Shown here in pieces: positions 23,142-34,066 of a stretch of DNA of 64,000 bases. Both the position numbers and the translations under genes were made by a program. The stretch is taken from assembly GCA_019973155.2 (NCBI GenBank), contig BPQB01000012.1, positions 124,001-188,000 on the forward strand, given 5' to 3'. Numbering within the stretch: position 1 is the stretch's first letter; every line of letters begins with the position of its first letter. Below the pieces are notes generated by a model. The model saw nothing but the letters and a program-made list of their open reading frames with translations, was not told the origin of the DNA and searched no databases. This stretch comes from Phanerochaete sordida (lineage: Eukaryota > Basidiomycota > Agaricomycetes > Polyporales > Phanerochaetaceae).

Positions 23142-23921
23142 CGTGGTCGTTGAGGGGATGGTGGTGGTGCGGGTGCAAGTCCGTGGGACCGCGACCGGCG
23201 CGTTATAAACGGTCGCGCAGACTGCCATTCTGGCGGGCGGAACGCCCACAGACTCAGCACGCTTCGCCAATCCCCTTTCGCCTCAGGGACCGTAAGAGTT
23301 GAGCCGACCCGGATTGAGAATTCCTCGTAGCGCAGTGTCCAATCGTCATGGGGTCAGCTGGTCAAGAACGATCAGCCTGGGAAGGGACACCTGATTCTAT
23401 CGATAGAGAATACCTCTCGGGTGTCCGCTCGCTGCTTTGATCTTCCACAATGATACCGCAAGCCTGCATTCCTCTCACGAGCACGCGCAGACCGACAGCC
23501 GTGTCGTACACGTCGTCTGGAGGCGCGAGCAGACCGTCTGGCCACACCAAAGCGCGTACGCTTGGCGGCCTAGGCTCCTATTACGACCACGGCCAGTCTA
23601 GGGGTTTGCAGTGTGGGGCCCCGCACTGCATCACGACCGGATCAGGGGTAACGACTGCGTGTCTCGTCATGAGACCGCGTGCGCCTCCCCGCACCCGTCG
23701 CAGCAGGAAGCATCGGCCAATTCGGAACTGCATCGGCGCTCACAAGGCGCGCGGACGCTGACAGACCCTCGGCGATGTGCAGCTGGTGGGCGCGGCGGGT
23801 CGCAGAGGGTGTGTGCAGGAATAGCAGAGCGCGAGACGCAGCACAGGCAGTGAGGCGGGAGGCTCAAGAGTGGGTGTGTATTGCGGGCGCCGACGACACA
23901 GGACGGGAGATTCTGTTTCGC
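23142..23921. other. Intergenic: ALDH promoter and NAT9 3' flank
   Basis: 780 bp, gene-free. It holds a minus-strand TATA-like element near 23203-23210 and the long GGGGCCCC palindrome at 23607-23630. Confidence 0.55.
23607..23630. promoter_or_regulatory. 24 bp near-perfect palindrome with GGGGCCCC core
   Basis: The inverted repeat around GGGG/CCCC pairs at 11 of 12 positions (one T-G mismatch), from TGCAGTG to CACTGCA. About 470 bp upstream of the ALDH start. It shares its core with 20886-20899; a candidate dimeric transcription-factor site. Confidence 0.5.
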
Positions 23922-24827
23922 TCACAGAGACGAGTACGGCCGAAGCTCACCTGCCACCCAGCTGCCTGGCGCGCCCTCGGACTGGAAGCGCATCTCAACC
24001 TCCTCGAACACGGCTACCCGCTTCGTGATCGCAAATCCCAGCTTCTCAAAGAGCCGCATGCTGGGCTCGTTCTTCTCGCCAATGCGCACGACGAGGCGTT
24101 CCTTGGGCACGGGGAGCGGGCGCGGCGAGTCGGGCGCGGTCGCATATGAAAGCAGCATTTGCAGGGCGGTGGCGGCGAACCCGCGTCGTCGGTACGCGCG
24201 CTCTGCACGGATGGGGTCAGAACACCTGGCCGAGCCCAGAGCCGCGGTAGCAGACGAAAGAGACTCACCCGCGATCATGATTTCGACTTCGGCTTCAAAT
24301 TCAGGGTCTGCCCTATCTCCTTTGAGGAACAGATTGACGTCTCCAATCATGGTTAATGCGCTTTGGAGGTCTTGCGACTCGCCGGTGCCGTCCCCACGGG
24401 CGCATACAATGAATGTTAACTCTGGGGATGGGGTGAGACGGAAGCCCGTGGACGCCAAATGGGGCCTTCTGACTCACTATCTTCGTCCTGTTGCCACTTT
24501 CCTAGCGGAACTATCAGCTAAACTCGGGCTGGGCAGACCGAGAGCGTACGTACTTTGCATTTCGTATTCCTCCTCCAGGGTCAACGGTTCGCTAGCGGTG
24601 AGTTCCTGCAGCTCCGTGCTCGCCATCCACTCGTGATACTTCTACTACCCCGGGCTTGATGAGCATTCCGGCGACATTTGTCGAGGTCTCAGACACGAAC
24701 GGCGACGTGCTCCTCTCTGGGTGTACGCGGGTTTAGATCGAGACTCGTACGAGCGGTCTGGAACGCACCGGTATGGCACTAGAACAATCTGGTCGCCTAC
24801 GAGCATCGTATTTTCGTTGGCACGCAT
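23922..24827 (-). CDS. NAT9-type GNAT N-acetyltransferase
   Basis: Five introns are needed, and the rebuilt protein follows NAT9 throughout: ENTMLVGDQIVLVPYR, EEHVAKYHEWM, STELQELTASEPLTLEEEYE, QQDEDKLTFIV, MIGDVNLFLKGD, AEVEIMIA, RAYRRRGFAATALQMLLSYA and IGEKNEPSMRLFEKLGFAI. The RRRGFA segment is the acetyl-CoA pyrophosphate loop (Q/RxxGxG/A). The first exon begins at ATG 24827; introns follow VPYR, EEHVA, EMQ and DED, and one follows IMIA. It ends GELRPYSSL. NAT9 is a conserved eukaryotic acetyltransferase, linked to microtubules in animals; its fungal role is little known. Cytosolic. Confidence 0.9.
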
Positions 24828-25928
24828 CGTGTATGCGGGTAGTTTGGGGGGCAGGAGTTGAGCACGTCGAGACCGTGAACGAGGTTGCGAACAAAAATGG
24901 CGGCGGCTATGATCACTTACCGGCGTCAGCGCGAGGTATTAGCCCGGGCGTAAGCAGAGTAAGCTCGAGTCTCTTACTTAAGATAAAGGTGATAAGTAGT
25001 GGTCAGCTTATCGCTGTTATGGGCGTAAGTAGATCGAGTTACTGATCGCGGTCTACGAGCCTCTCGTGATTGTCCCCGCACACAAGGGAGGTCAACATGC
25101 TTGATACTATGCAGATTCTGCACATCATAGGGCATGTTTAGCTCGCCGCTAAAATGTACCTGCGCCATAATGTAGGTCTCAGCATGGCATGAAAGCATAC
25201 TGTCGGAACCACTGTAACTAAGCTGTCGTCCCTCGAGTATTCAGCGAACTCGTAGGTAAGCAAGTTTTTCCCCAAGCTAATCTGTGCAACCACTATACGC
25301 AACGCGATACGCCACACGAAGGGACAGCAGGGCTATCACGGAGACACTCAGATACTGTCATATACGCTGTCCGTACTCGAGCTCGTCACAGGACCCAGTA
25401 GGGCCTCATATGCCGCAGATCACGATCCACAATAAGAGCAGTATCACTGGAGAACGCGTCCAAAAAAAGTCCAAAAGGCTCATATGGCTGGTAGTACGTC
25501 CTTCAAATTGACGACAGGGCGGCTGCCTACAGGCCGCCGAGTCACGGCGATCCTCCGCGTGTTCGAACGGAGACGTGAGCCGGTAATCCTATTGAAAATC
25601 ATAGAACGCGACTAGAGGTTCTAAACTTCCAGATCTTACATCGCAAGGAGTAGTCCCCGCAGCGTATGCGCTCAGTCGCAGCGACGAGGAAGGAGCCGAC
25701 GTCCAAGACCGGATTTGATCTCGATGACCGAAATCGGCGATTGCCGATGCCTTCTCGCCACATCTGAGCACCGCGTCGACGCGTCGCGCGTTCTGGGCTC
25801 TGTACGCGTCCCATTTAGTGTGGCGCAAGCAGCGACGCAATGACATCAGCGACGCCGATGCAGCCCCCGAGCAACACCTCGCGACGCGGCCAAATCGGGA
25901 TCGAAGCAGCGAAGCACCTCCCTCGACA

Positions 25929-26060
25929 TATATAAAGGCGGATGCCCCTCGAATCGCCTCGCCCGCTTTGTTCCCCCTCCCCCTCATCTTCCCCTGCTCC
26001 CACTTTGCTTATCTCTTTGCCCCGTCCTACCCAGCCCACCACTCTCCCTGTTATCCCGTG
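25929..26060 (+). promoter_or_regulatory. Orphan core promoter (TATA + pyrimidine tract)
   Basis: TATATAAAGG is followed by about 100 bp dominated by C and T, the usual arrangement before highly expressed fungal genes. No recognisable coding sequence follows within 500 bp, so it may drive a non-coding RNA or an unknown small protein. Confidence 0.4.
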
Positions 26061-29000
26061 GAATTGCAGGACACTGGGACCCCATCCTCCTCCTCCTCTC
26101 TTGCGCCACTCTGCGATATGTGCTTCGACTGACTACAAAAACGAGCGACGTCACCACTTGTATATACGCTTGCTGTTGTAAACACGCCGCGGTACGTCTC
26201 GTCGCCTACACATCTGCCGGGGCATGTCCGAGCTTCCCTCTGCGCCCTCCCGGCGACTGCAGACAGGAGACGCATACAGCCCGCTCCAAACTAGCCCATG
26301 GCCCCCGCACTCCCAATGCTCTGTAAGAAATACCCCAACGCAGAGCTCCTCCCAGGCCTCGGTACGCTTCACGATGTGCAGCTCGGCTTTCAAAGGCACC
26401 GTGACCACAGTAAGATACGTGCACATTTGCCATGTCTGGGCGCATCGTGACTGACCCCGCCCATATTCAACCCATATTCCAATACGCCCCGGCGGTTTGA
26501 TGAAAGTTGGCAATCTACTTTCGTCGCGGGGCGTGCGCGCGCTTCGGGACGGCACCGCCACCGTATCGACACGGGTCTGCGGAACAACTGCAATCTCGAC
26601 GTCAACGCGAATCGCTCAACACTCGACCTGTGTGCCTGTCCTCGGAGCGTCTCGGGAGACTTGTAGAGCTTCCTGCACGCGTGCACGGGAGACTTCGGAC
26701 AGAACAGTTGCCCATGCCCTCGGAGCGCCCTCGGATGGCTGCCTTTCCTGTGTGAGCGCCCGCTTCGTGGCTGGCGTCTGCGCATGTCGGCCGAACTTGC
26801 GGCGATCCCGACCACGCTCTGGTCCGTCGAAGCTCGCAACAGGCTCGCTATATATGCCGAGGTGGGGCGAAGCGTTCAAGCTTCTCGCACTTCGCCACCT
26901 ACGCTGCAGCGCTCCCGCCATGCAGCTTCCCGCGCAGGATTTTCGCCGCGGACTGCCGTCTGCATTGCCCAGCGGGCGCAACGTGGCGGGAACCCGTGTG
27001 TCCGCGCTCGCTTCTCTCGTCGTCACGACAAACCACGCTCTAGTCCCGCACGCTGGGAAATTTTACTGCCAGCTCGGGCAGGGAGTATATGTATCGCACT
27101 CGCTCATCTACCTCGTAGGATCCCCAACGTCACCCGGAACTCAAGGCGACGACGACGACGACGCACTCGCATTCACGCACTAGTGCACGCCCTGGCGCGG
27201 GGCCGGACGTCGCTGGGAATCGACAGTCCGCTCGTGTGCGACGCGAGCTCGACAGCCGGATTCCCGGCGCCGCCCAAGCCTTGCAGGCGCGCACTGCGCG
27301 TCGGGCCGCTTCCCTGTATGGCAGTCCCGCCGCCCGCCTCGCCGCTTGTGGCCGTGCGCATTGAAACGCGCGGAAGCAAAGCGCACGCCACGACGGCCCT
27401 GCCCACCAGACCCTGGTCGCAGGGCGCACGGACGCTGCGAATGGCATGCGGGCTGCGCCCGTAACCGCGTCGCGCCCGCACATCAGCTGCCCCCTCGCCA
27501 GCCCGACTCCAAGCCGTGGCGATAGATAGCCATCGCGCCCCCACCCCGTGCTCCATGTTAAAAGCTTGCTCTCGCTGCACGCCGCCGGCTTGCCCTCTGA
27601 CCTCCATCTCGCTGTGGGCAGCGTCATGCTGCACTCGCTCGCTCCTCTCGACGACGTGCTGCGCTGCGGAGAAGATTTGGCTCTGCGTGCTTCTGGCGAC
27701 CGTCTCTGCCACGACCGTGCCCGCCCATGGTGATCGTCTCTCTGGGAACTCTCTGCCCTCTGCGCTGCCGATGTAACTTCCGCGGTTTGGCCGTGCCTTG
27801 CGTCACTCGTGCTCGTTTCCGCTCGTCGACATGGGAAGATCTGTCAAGAGGGGTGGCTAGGGGTGATGGGTCGAGGGCGGGCGGGAGCTGCTGATGAGGG
27901 CCTGGAGGTGCGTGCGCCGTTGTTCTCGCTGAGACACTAACAGGCTGAGGCGGTCCAGACTTGCGATACGCCCAGCATCTTGCGCCACCGCAAGGGCCAT
28001 CGTGCGCTCTGCCACAACACGGCGTCGTGACTACACTGTGATCACCCGTGGTTCGTCTCTGCGCGCTGCGCTGCACGCTACTGCCCCCGTTGATGTGCGC
28101 GGCGTAGAGTGTCCCTCTTCCATTCCCACAGGACCCTCGGTTTGATGCTGCTGCACATCGACCACATCGAGCAGGGAGGCGTCGTTTCTCCAGCGATGTT
28201 CCGCCTGCTGCCCGAGGGCGCCGTGCGTCGTCCAGGAAAGGCAACTCGCGGGCCAAATGCTGGGCGCTTGCCCTCTTTGCCCCGGGAGCTGCCCATTCCT
28301 GGGTACACCGCTCGGCGTCGGGGTCGGCGTGCTTCTGCACGCTTTCGTCATCGCGTGCGAGCAGCGAAGACCTCTCAGGATGACAGAAGAAGCGGGCGGC
28401 GCTCGCCTATCGCGGCACACGATGCTCTTCGCGGTGCACTCTACGTCTGGTGCCCCGGACGTCCGGCATTTTCGCCCTCGCACGATCGTCGAGCCGAGCG
28501 TGGTGCGCGCGCGGCCCCATCGTCTCCACCCGCAAAATTGCACGGGCACCACGCCATCTGCACGCGGGGCGACGGCAGCGCAGTCGCTGGCGCAGCCAGG
28601 GTTTGGGCGGCGGCGCGTGGGACGGCGGTGGGGTCACAGGTGTGCCTCGCCCCGCGGCGGCCCGCGCCTATCGCAGCTCACATGAGCAGGTGCGCTGCCG
28701 TGCGGGGACTAGCGGGTGGCGCATTTCGATTGTGTTCGGGCAGGGGCGACAAATTCGCAGACAAATTCGGGATCGCTGGTCGTCTGCTCCGTCGCGGAGG
28801 ACCGAGACAGCGGCCTAGGGGCGGCGATCGGGCTGGGCGGGGGCGCCTGCCCCGCCGCCACGGCCGCCGCGCGCAGGCGACTGAATGTCGCGAGGCACGA
28901 CCACGGCGCGCGCGACACGCAGGGTGCCCGCGTCTGGACAGCTCGGCTGCCCCGGGTGGCTGGGGTAGCGCGGCGGGCCCGCACGGGTCGCCGGTGGCGG

Positions 29001-29406
29001 GGCAGGCGGTGTCCAGCGGCGTCGATCGCGAGCTTGGCGACGTCTGGGCGAAACGTTCGGGTGCGCGGGGACGCCGGCGGCGGCGTCGCTTCCCCACACT
29101 GTCGCTGCCTCCTGGTGATGCGGCGGCTGGGTGGGGCGGGGCCGGCTGCGTCGGGCAGGCGTGCGGGGAGGCTACGGACGGTGCGCATTCACTTCGGCGG
29201 GCCCTGTGACTGCGCCACGCAGGAGAGGGTTAGGCTCGCAGGCTATTGGGGACACGCGCCCCGTAACGCAGATTTATCAGATGTTCCTTTGCGCCCAGGT
29301 AGGAGCTCCAGCAACCGCGGCCGGACGACCAATCGTCCCATGCAACGCCATCGAAGCGCCGCCGGCTGAGCGTCCATCACGGGCAGCCCCTTACATAAGC
29401 CGTGTT

Positions 29407-29414
29407 CATATAGG
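29407..29414 (+). promoter_or_regulatory. TATA-like box of transporter gene
   Basis: CATATAGG about 105 bp upstream of the ATG at 29517, followed by a C/T-rich leader. Confidence 0.4.
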
Positions 29415-29516
29415 ACGAGTGCACGCCCGCCTCGGCATCCTTGTCGTCCCTTGCCCCCGTCCCTCGACCATCCTCCCCTCCTCGACTTCTCTCTGCACTT
29501 TACTGTTGCCAGCGTC

Positions 29517-30611
29517 ATGTCCCACATCGAGAAAGCCGAGGCCAGCGACGTCCCGTCCCTCACCGAGGCGCACCGGGTACACCGCGTCCCTGCGAGGCGG
29601 CTGGGCAACCCAGGCCCTCTGTGCGTGATATAACCGCTGTCCCATTGGTTCGCGCCCCGCTTACCGCGTCCGCCGCAGGGGTCTGTTCTCCTTCGCGTCC
29701 ACGACCTTCATCCTGTCGTTCTACAACGCGGGCGTGCGCGGCGTCGTCGTCCCGAACGTCGTCGTCGGGATGGGCCTCGGCGTCGGCGGGCTCGCGCAGC
29801 TGCTCGCGGGGATGTGGGAGTTTGCGGCGGGGAACACGTTCGGTGCTACCGGTGAGTCGCGCGCCCCCGTCGTCCATTTTTCGCCGCCCCGGTTCCCTGC
29901 AAAATTTTGGCCGTTCGCCTGGCGCATCGCAGGGCGTAGCGTCCGCCCCAAATTAGGCGTGACGGCGCAGCCCCACTTCCTGATGTGTGCCTCTACCCCA
30001 CACGATCGAAGCCTCCTCGGTTGATCCGCCACGTTCTCCCGCGCTTATCTCGGGCGCCTTCCCCGCCGATCTCCCCGCTCCCGAACCGGACGTGCTGACC
30101 CGCCGTGCCCGACAGCGTTCTCGTCCTACGGCGGCTTCTGGCTCTCGTTCGCGAGCCTCTACCTCCCCGGCTTCGGCATCGTCGACGCCTACAACGGCAA
30201 CGAGTCCGAGCTCAACTCGGCCCTTGGCATCTACCTCATCACATGGTTCCTCTTCACGTTCCTGATGCTGTAAGTCATCCCGTGCATCCCGCCTGTTTCA
30301 TCACTAATCCCAGTGCGCAGTGTGGGCTCCCTCCGCCGCAACATCGGCCTCATGGCCCTGTTCTTCACCCTCATGACCACGTTCATGCTGCTTGCTATCA
30401 GTGAGTCCTCCGGCTCTCGCACGTCTCGCGGCAGTCGCTGACCGCGCCTCCAGGCAAGTTCCAAGCGAACGAGAATGTGGGCAAGGCGGGCGGTGCAGTC
30501 GGCATCCTCTGCGCCCTCATCGCATACTACGTCGGCCTCGCCGAGCTCCTCGTCCGCGAGGAGAGCTGGTTCACTCTCCCCCTCGGCACGATCTCGAAGC
30601 GCGTCGACTGA
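29517..30611 (+). CDS. Gpr1/Fun34/YaaH (AceTr) family acetate-type transporter
   Basis: Five exons (29517-29620, 29679-29851, 30116-30269, 30321-30400, 30454-30611) give 222 residues. The family signature NPGPLGL is formed across intron 1. Six hydrophobic segments follow, including the NAGVRGVVVPNVVVGMGLGV loop/helix, GMWEFAAGNTFGATAFSSYG, and GIYLITWFLFTFLML. It ends TISKRVD. Members carry acetate and related monocarboxylates, or influence ammonium export, across the plasma membrane (Ato proteins, AceA/Ady2). Intron 2 (29852-30115) is 264 bp against about 50 bp for the others. The N-terminal tail is short. Closest catabolic neighbour is the ALDH at 21-23 kb, which would make the acid substrate; this link is inference. 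Confidence 0.92.
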
Positions 30612-33255
30612 GTGTCGCAGCTTCTCTGTCGTGGTCTTTCCCTGACGGGTACATTGGCGGTCTCCATTACAATAATGCCCCCAGTATACCCTGTCGTCGT
30701 AGCGCGTTCTGGATACTACCGTATGTCTGTGTTCCCCTATTGTGCACCTGTCTCATTATCATCGCCATGTCTCTCTGTTTGTGGATCCTGGATATTAATG
30801 TTCGTTCATGTCTCTCCAACTCGCCCTCGTGTGCCAGCTCACCGCGCCGGGTGCGCCCCACGTTCGTTCGCCCTCCCCACCGCCCCCAAGGACTCCTACT
30901 GTCATTTACTCGGACTCATCTGTCTATACCTGTTTCGTGCCTGGACCCTTGCTACCCGCGCCCGCGTAAACGGTTCTGCCTCCGCCCTCGCGCTGCCAGA
31001 CGCCGCAGATAGGCCGTGGGCCCCCGCTGCCCGCACGCAGAGCACCCCGCGCGCCCTTGCCCCATGCGCACCCGCGCTCCCAGGCGTGCCCGCACAAGCT
31101 CAAGGTTTCGCCGTCATGGTGGGAGGCACACGCCCGATGCACCGGATCGGGCCCTGCGTGCCCCGCGCGCGCATCGAGTGCATATTGAGTTCGCATTCAC
31201 TTCGCGGGTTCTCAGAGGGTCTTAGTTTCCAGGAAGCCCACCGCCACGCGTGCAGCTCCCTATCTCGCCGCGCGCCCATTCGCCGTCTATTGTTGCGCGC
31301 GGGCTCGTATCGGCGCAGCGCGGCCCACTCTATCCTACTCTATCAGGCGAATAGCCACGCCCGGGGCGTGCCCGCCGCATGCCGCCCCCCGTGAGCACGC
31401 GCAGCCTGCCGCTGCAGCAGGATCTGATTCTGAGGCTATCTGAGGTCGCGTGTGCCGCACCCCGCCTTGCGATCGGCGCGCGCCACGTGACGCGCCCGCC
31501 GCTGCAGCCTCCGTGCGATGACAGCGTCGCGCGGCGCCGCCGGGTCTTGCGCACGGCACGCTTCGAAGCTCGAGCTACTATAATTCCGCCGCACCGCAAG
31601 CCGCGCGAATTCGGGCGCGCCACACAACGATGTTCAGGGCTAACATTACCAGCTTTAAGCTCGGCCGACGCGGTGCACGAAGACTCCGCGCGGGGCGGCA
31701 GTGCGCACCACACCAAGTGCGCAAGCGAGCCTAACTCACTGCGTGCGCGCCGCGCGGAGGTACCGCACGCCCGGCGCGGCGGCGCAGGGGCGCGCGACCC
31801 CGCAGGCCTGCGGCCTTGGGCGCGTCATCGCCCGATGGGCGGTTCGGTGGCTTCGATGGTGCCTTCGATGGCGGCTTCTATGAGGGCCAGATGGCGGCTT
31901 CGATGTGGGGTACGCAGCCAGGGACGGGCGGGGGTTGTGCGTGGGTTGCCGGCGGGGAGGTGGCGGTGCGGGGCTGCGGTGGCGGGGAGACGTGCGTGTG
32001 TGGGGAGAGAGTCGAGGCCTGCGTGGCATCGTGGGGTGTGCAGGGGGTGGGTGGGCGTGGCGGGCTGCTCGTGTGGTGGGAGTTGGCGGTAGTGATGCAG
32101 GCCAGGTTGGGGCGGTGTTCTGGGGCGCGGGCAAGTCAGCACGGAGCGCGGCTGCACCGCGACAGACTGTCGGCTGCATCGTTCGCCACGAGAGCGTCCG
32201 AGACTAGCAAGATGAGCAGCTCCGGGTGTGCGACCGATATGCGGGTGCCGCGCCACCTCACCGGCCTGTACTGCGTACACATGAGAGTGCGAGATGTGAG
32301 TCCGGGGTGCTGTGTCAACGATGTCCGCTCATGGCGTGTGACAGCGTGTCCTAGCCCGACGCTGCGGAGCACTGCGACCGCTCAACAGGCCCGCGCGATG
32401 CCACGCCGCGCAAAGCGGCACGCATCTTGCGCCACGGGACCAAGGTGGTGATGCCGGGTGGCGTTCAGGCGGCCGTCGTGCCTGGTCGCGAAGTACTCGT
32501 CGGGGCCGCGAACCCCGTCAGTCTGGAATTGCCGCAGCGATTCCAATATGCCGAGCGCAGAGCTCTGCCTGTGTGTGTTAGCTCCACGAAGAGGAGATCA
32601 ACGGGGACCCACAAGTTCGACAAATTGCGAAGTCGCTCGATTGGACAGTGCGATGGCAACGGCGAAGTACGGCTATTATGACTAGAGAGGGTCGCTGAAG
32701 AAACAATGCTTGCTCATCCCAGTCAGCACAGCCATGTCACCGAGGCAAAATGGACGGTCGGACCTTCGCGCGTGCTCGTGCAGTCGTGCTGGCGTGCAAG
32801 TTATTGTCAAGCCTCCGCAGGCGGAGCTTCCTATGTTGTTCTCGTATACAATAGACTTACCTTTTAGGTGCATATACGACCCACATAGTCATCTATGTAG
32901 TAAGCAGAGGCAGCACACAGCTGACATGCATGGTGACTCACCAAGGCGGACTTGAACATGAAATAGCTACTGACAGCGTATTTCGTCAACACCGCAGTCA
33001 TCTGCAGAGCGACGGGGGCTATTGCTGGCCGAGCATCGAATTGAAGAGGCCATCTGGAATCGCACAGAGGTCCAAGCCGCTTTGAACCTTGCCGCGCTTT
33101 GCACAAAGGCGCTAGACGCGCGTCCCGCCCGAGAAAACGCCGCGGCCTCCGACGCGGGCGGCCGCCGCAGCCGTTCTGGGGCATGGGCGCAGAGGATGCC
33201 CCGCCTCGAGGCCACGCGGGGCGGCGGCCCTGGAACTCGGCGGCTTCCTGCGCAT
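30612..33255. other. Gene-free stretch after transporter; G-rich tract
   Basis: 2.6 kb with no supported gene. 31.0-32.4 kb is GC-rich; between about 31900 and 32140 the plus strand is strongly G-biased. Short imperfect repeats of CTTCGATGG occur at 31848-31905. Open frames here are Arg/Ala/Gly-rich and unlike proteins. Confidence 0.5.
32043..32064 (+). other. G-quadruplex-forming motif
   Basis: Four runs of at least three G with loops of 1, 1 and 6 bases, inside a 240 bp G-biased tract. A second looser G-run series starts near 31920. Confidence 0.55.
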
Positions 33256-33560
33256 TGACAGCGAAGCGGCGCGCCAGGGCGCGCTCGGGCACGCGACGAT
33301 GGGAAGAGGCAGAAGGCTTCTGCGTGGCGGCACCGAGTACTGTATGGCGTGAGGCGTATTTTGTATTGGGTGCGAAACGTATGTGAGAGCGAAGATTGAA
33401 GGTTGAGAGTGAGATACGATGGGCGGAGGTACGAACGTGTGCACGGGAGGTGCAAGGGCTGCAGACAAAAGACCGACGTTCGGTGCACATCTTCTGCGCG
33501 CGTTCGCAGAGCGTGTCACCGGCCGGCGAGGCTATGAAGGCCCGACTGCACAGCTATGAG
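33256..33560 (-). repeat. Direct repeat flanking GH128 gene, copy 1
   Basis: On the minus strand this aligns with 35590-35925. Shared features in order: a GCCTCGC segment, an ATG beginning M-x-x-ERxSF (33490 here), a pyrimidine-rich stretch, then CGCCTCACG, a CGGTG-CGCC-CG-AGAAG block. The copies are diverged with indels. A frame runs from 33490 to 32864 but its composition does not suggest a known protein. Confidence 0.5.
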
Positions 33561-34066
33561 CAACGCCTGACGAAATTACCTCGGTTTTTGTGCGGTTACC
33601 GGACACCGTGGTCAGTCGACGCGTCACATCGTACGCACTCAATTATGCAGGGAAAGGCAGCGTCCAAACAATTCCCCGTGAACAGGCAAACCGGCGCGCG
33701 CGATCGCCGATGGTACCCGCACGCCCAGGCTGCGGCCCCAAGCGGCGCACGCATGTTCTCATCCTCATTCGAGGCCATCGATCTGCCACTTCTTTAGGTC
33801 GAAAACACTCTTGCGCTTCAGTGGGGGGAGCCCGAGTTTGACAGAAACGTTGCTGTCCGCGGTTGTTCTCTTGCAGCTTCCCCCGATTGGTCGAGACTCG
33901 AGTAGCGGGAAGAGGACCGTATATCGCACATCAGATGCAGATGCTGCCGCCGAGTAGCCACATTCGTGCGAACAGTGAGTGTGGCAGAGTACTGCCCATA
34001 ACAGCACACAGATCAAAGGGATAATCGCCGATAGTTACGCCACGCCGCCTACGATCGACCATATCA

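Larger units (their letters stand above)
24828..29516. other. 4.7 kb gene-free stretch upstream of the acetate-type transporter
   Basis: No convincing gene. The left part (24.8-25.6 kb) is AT-richer. Right of 26 kb it is very GC-rich, with long Arg/Ala/Pro-rich open frames on several strands (for example 28109-29209) that look like composition artefacts. A TATATAAAGG (about 25929-25938) followed by a strong pyrimidine tract (25970-26060) looks like a real fungal core promoter for a plus-strand transcript. The best nearby frame (ATG 26224, 76 residues, Ser/Pro/Thr-rich) matches no family I know. Further TATA-like sites occur near 26849 and 27090. Confidence 0.5.

Noticed and set aside
25555..25580. 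TTCGAA in a short stem, tRNA T-arm-like
   Set aside because: No matching acceptor, D or anticodon arms around it; not a tRNA.
26224..26454. 76-codon frame downstream of the orphan promoter
   Set aside because: Low-complexity Ser/Pro/Thr composition and a 290 bp leader make it unconvincing as a gene without transcript data.
28109..29209. 366-codon plus-strand frame in the 24.8-29.5 kb gap
   Set aside because: Dominated by Arg, Ala, Gly and Pro without motifs; overlapping frames of similar quality exist on other strands.
21124..30611. Secondary-metabolite or catabolic gene cluster
   Set aside because: No backbone synthase, cytochrome P450 or pathway regulator; genes are interleaved with unrelated housekeeping genes.
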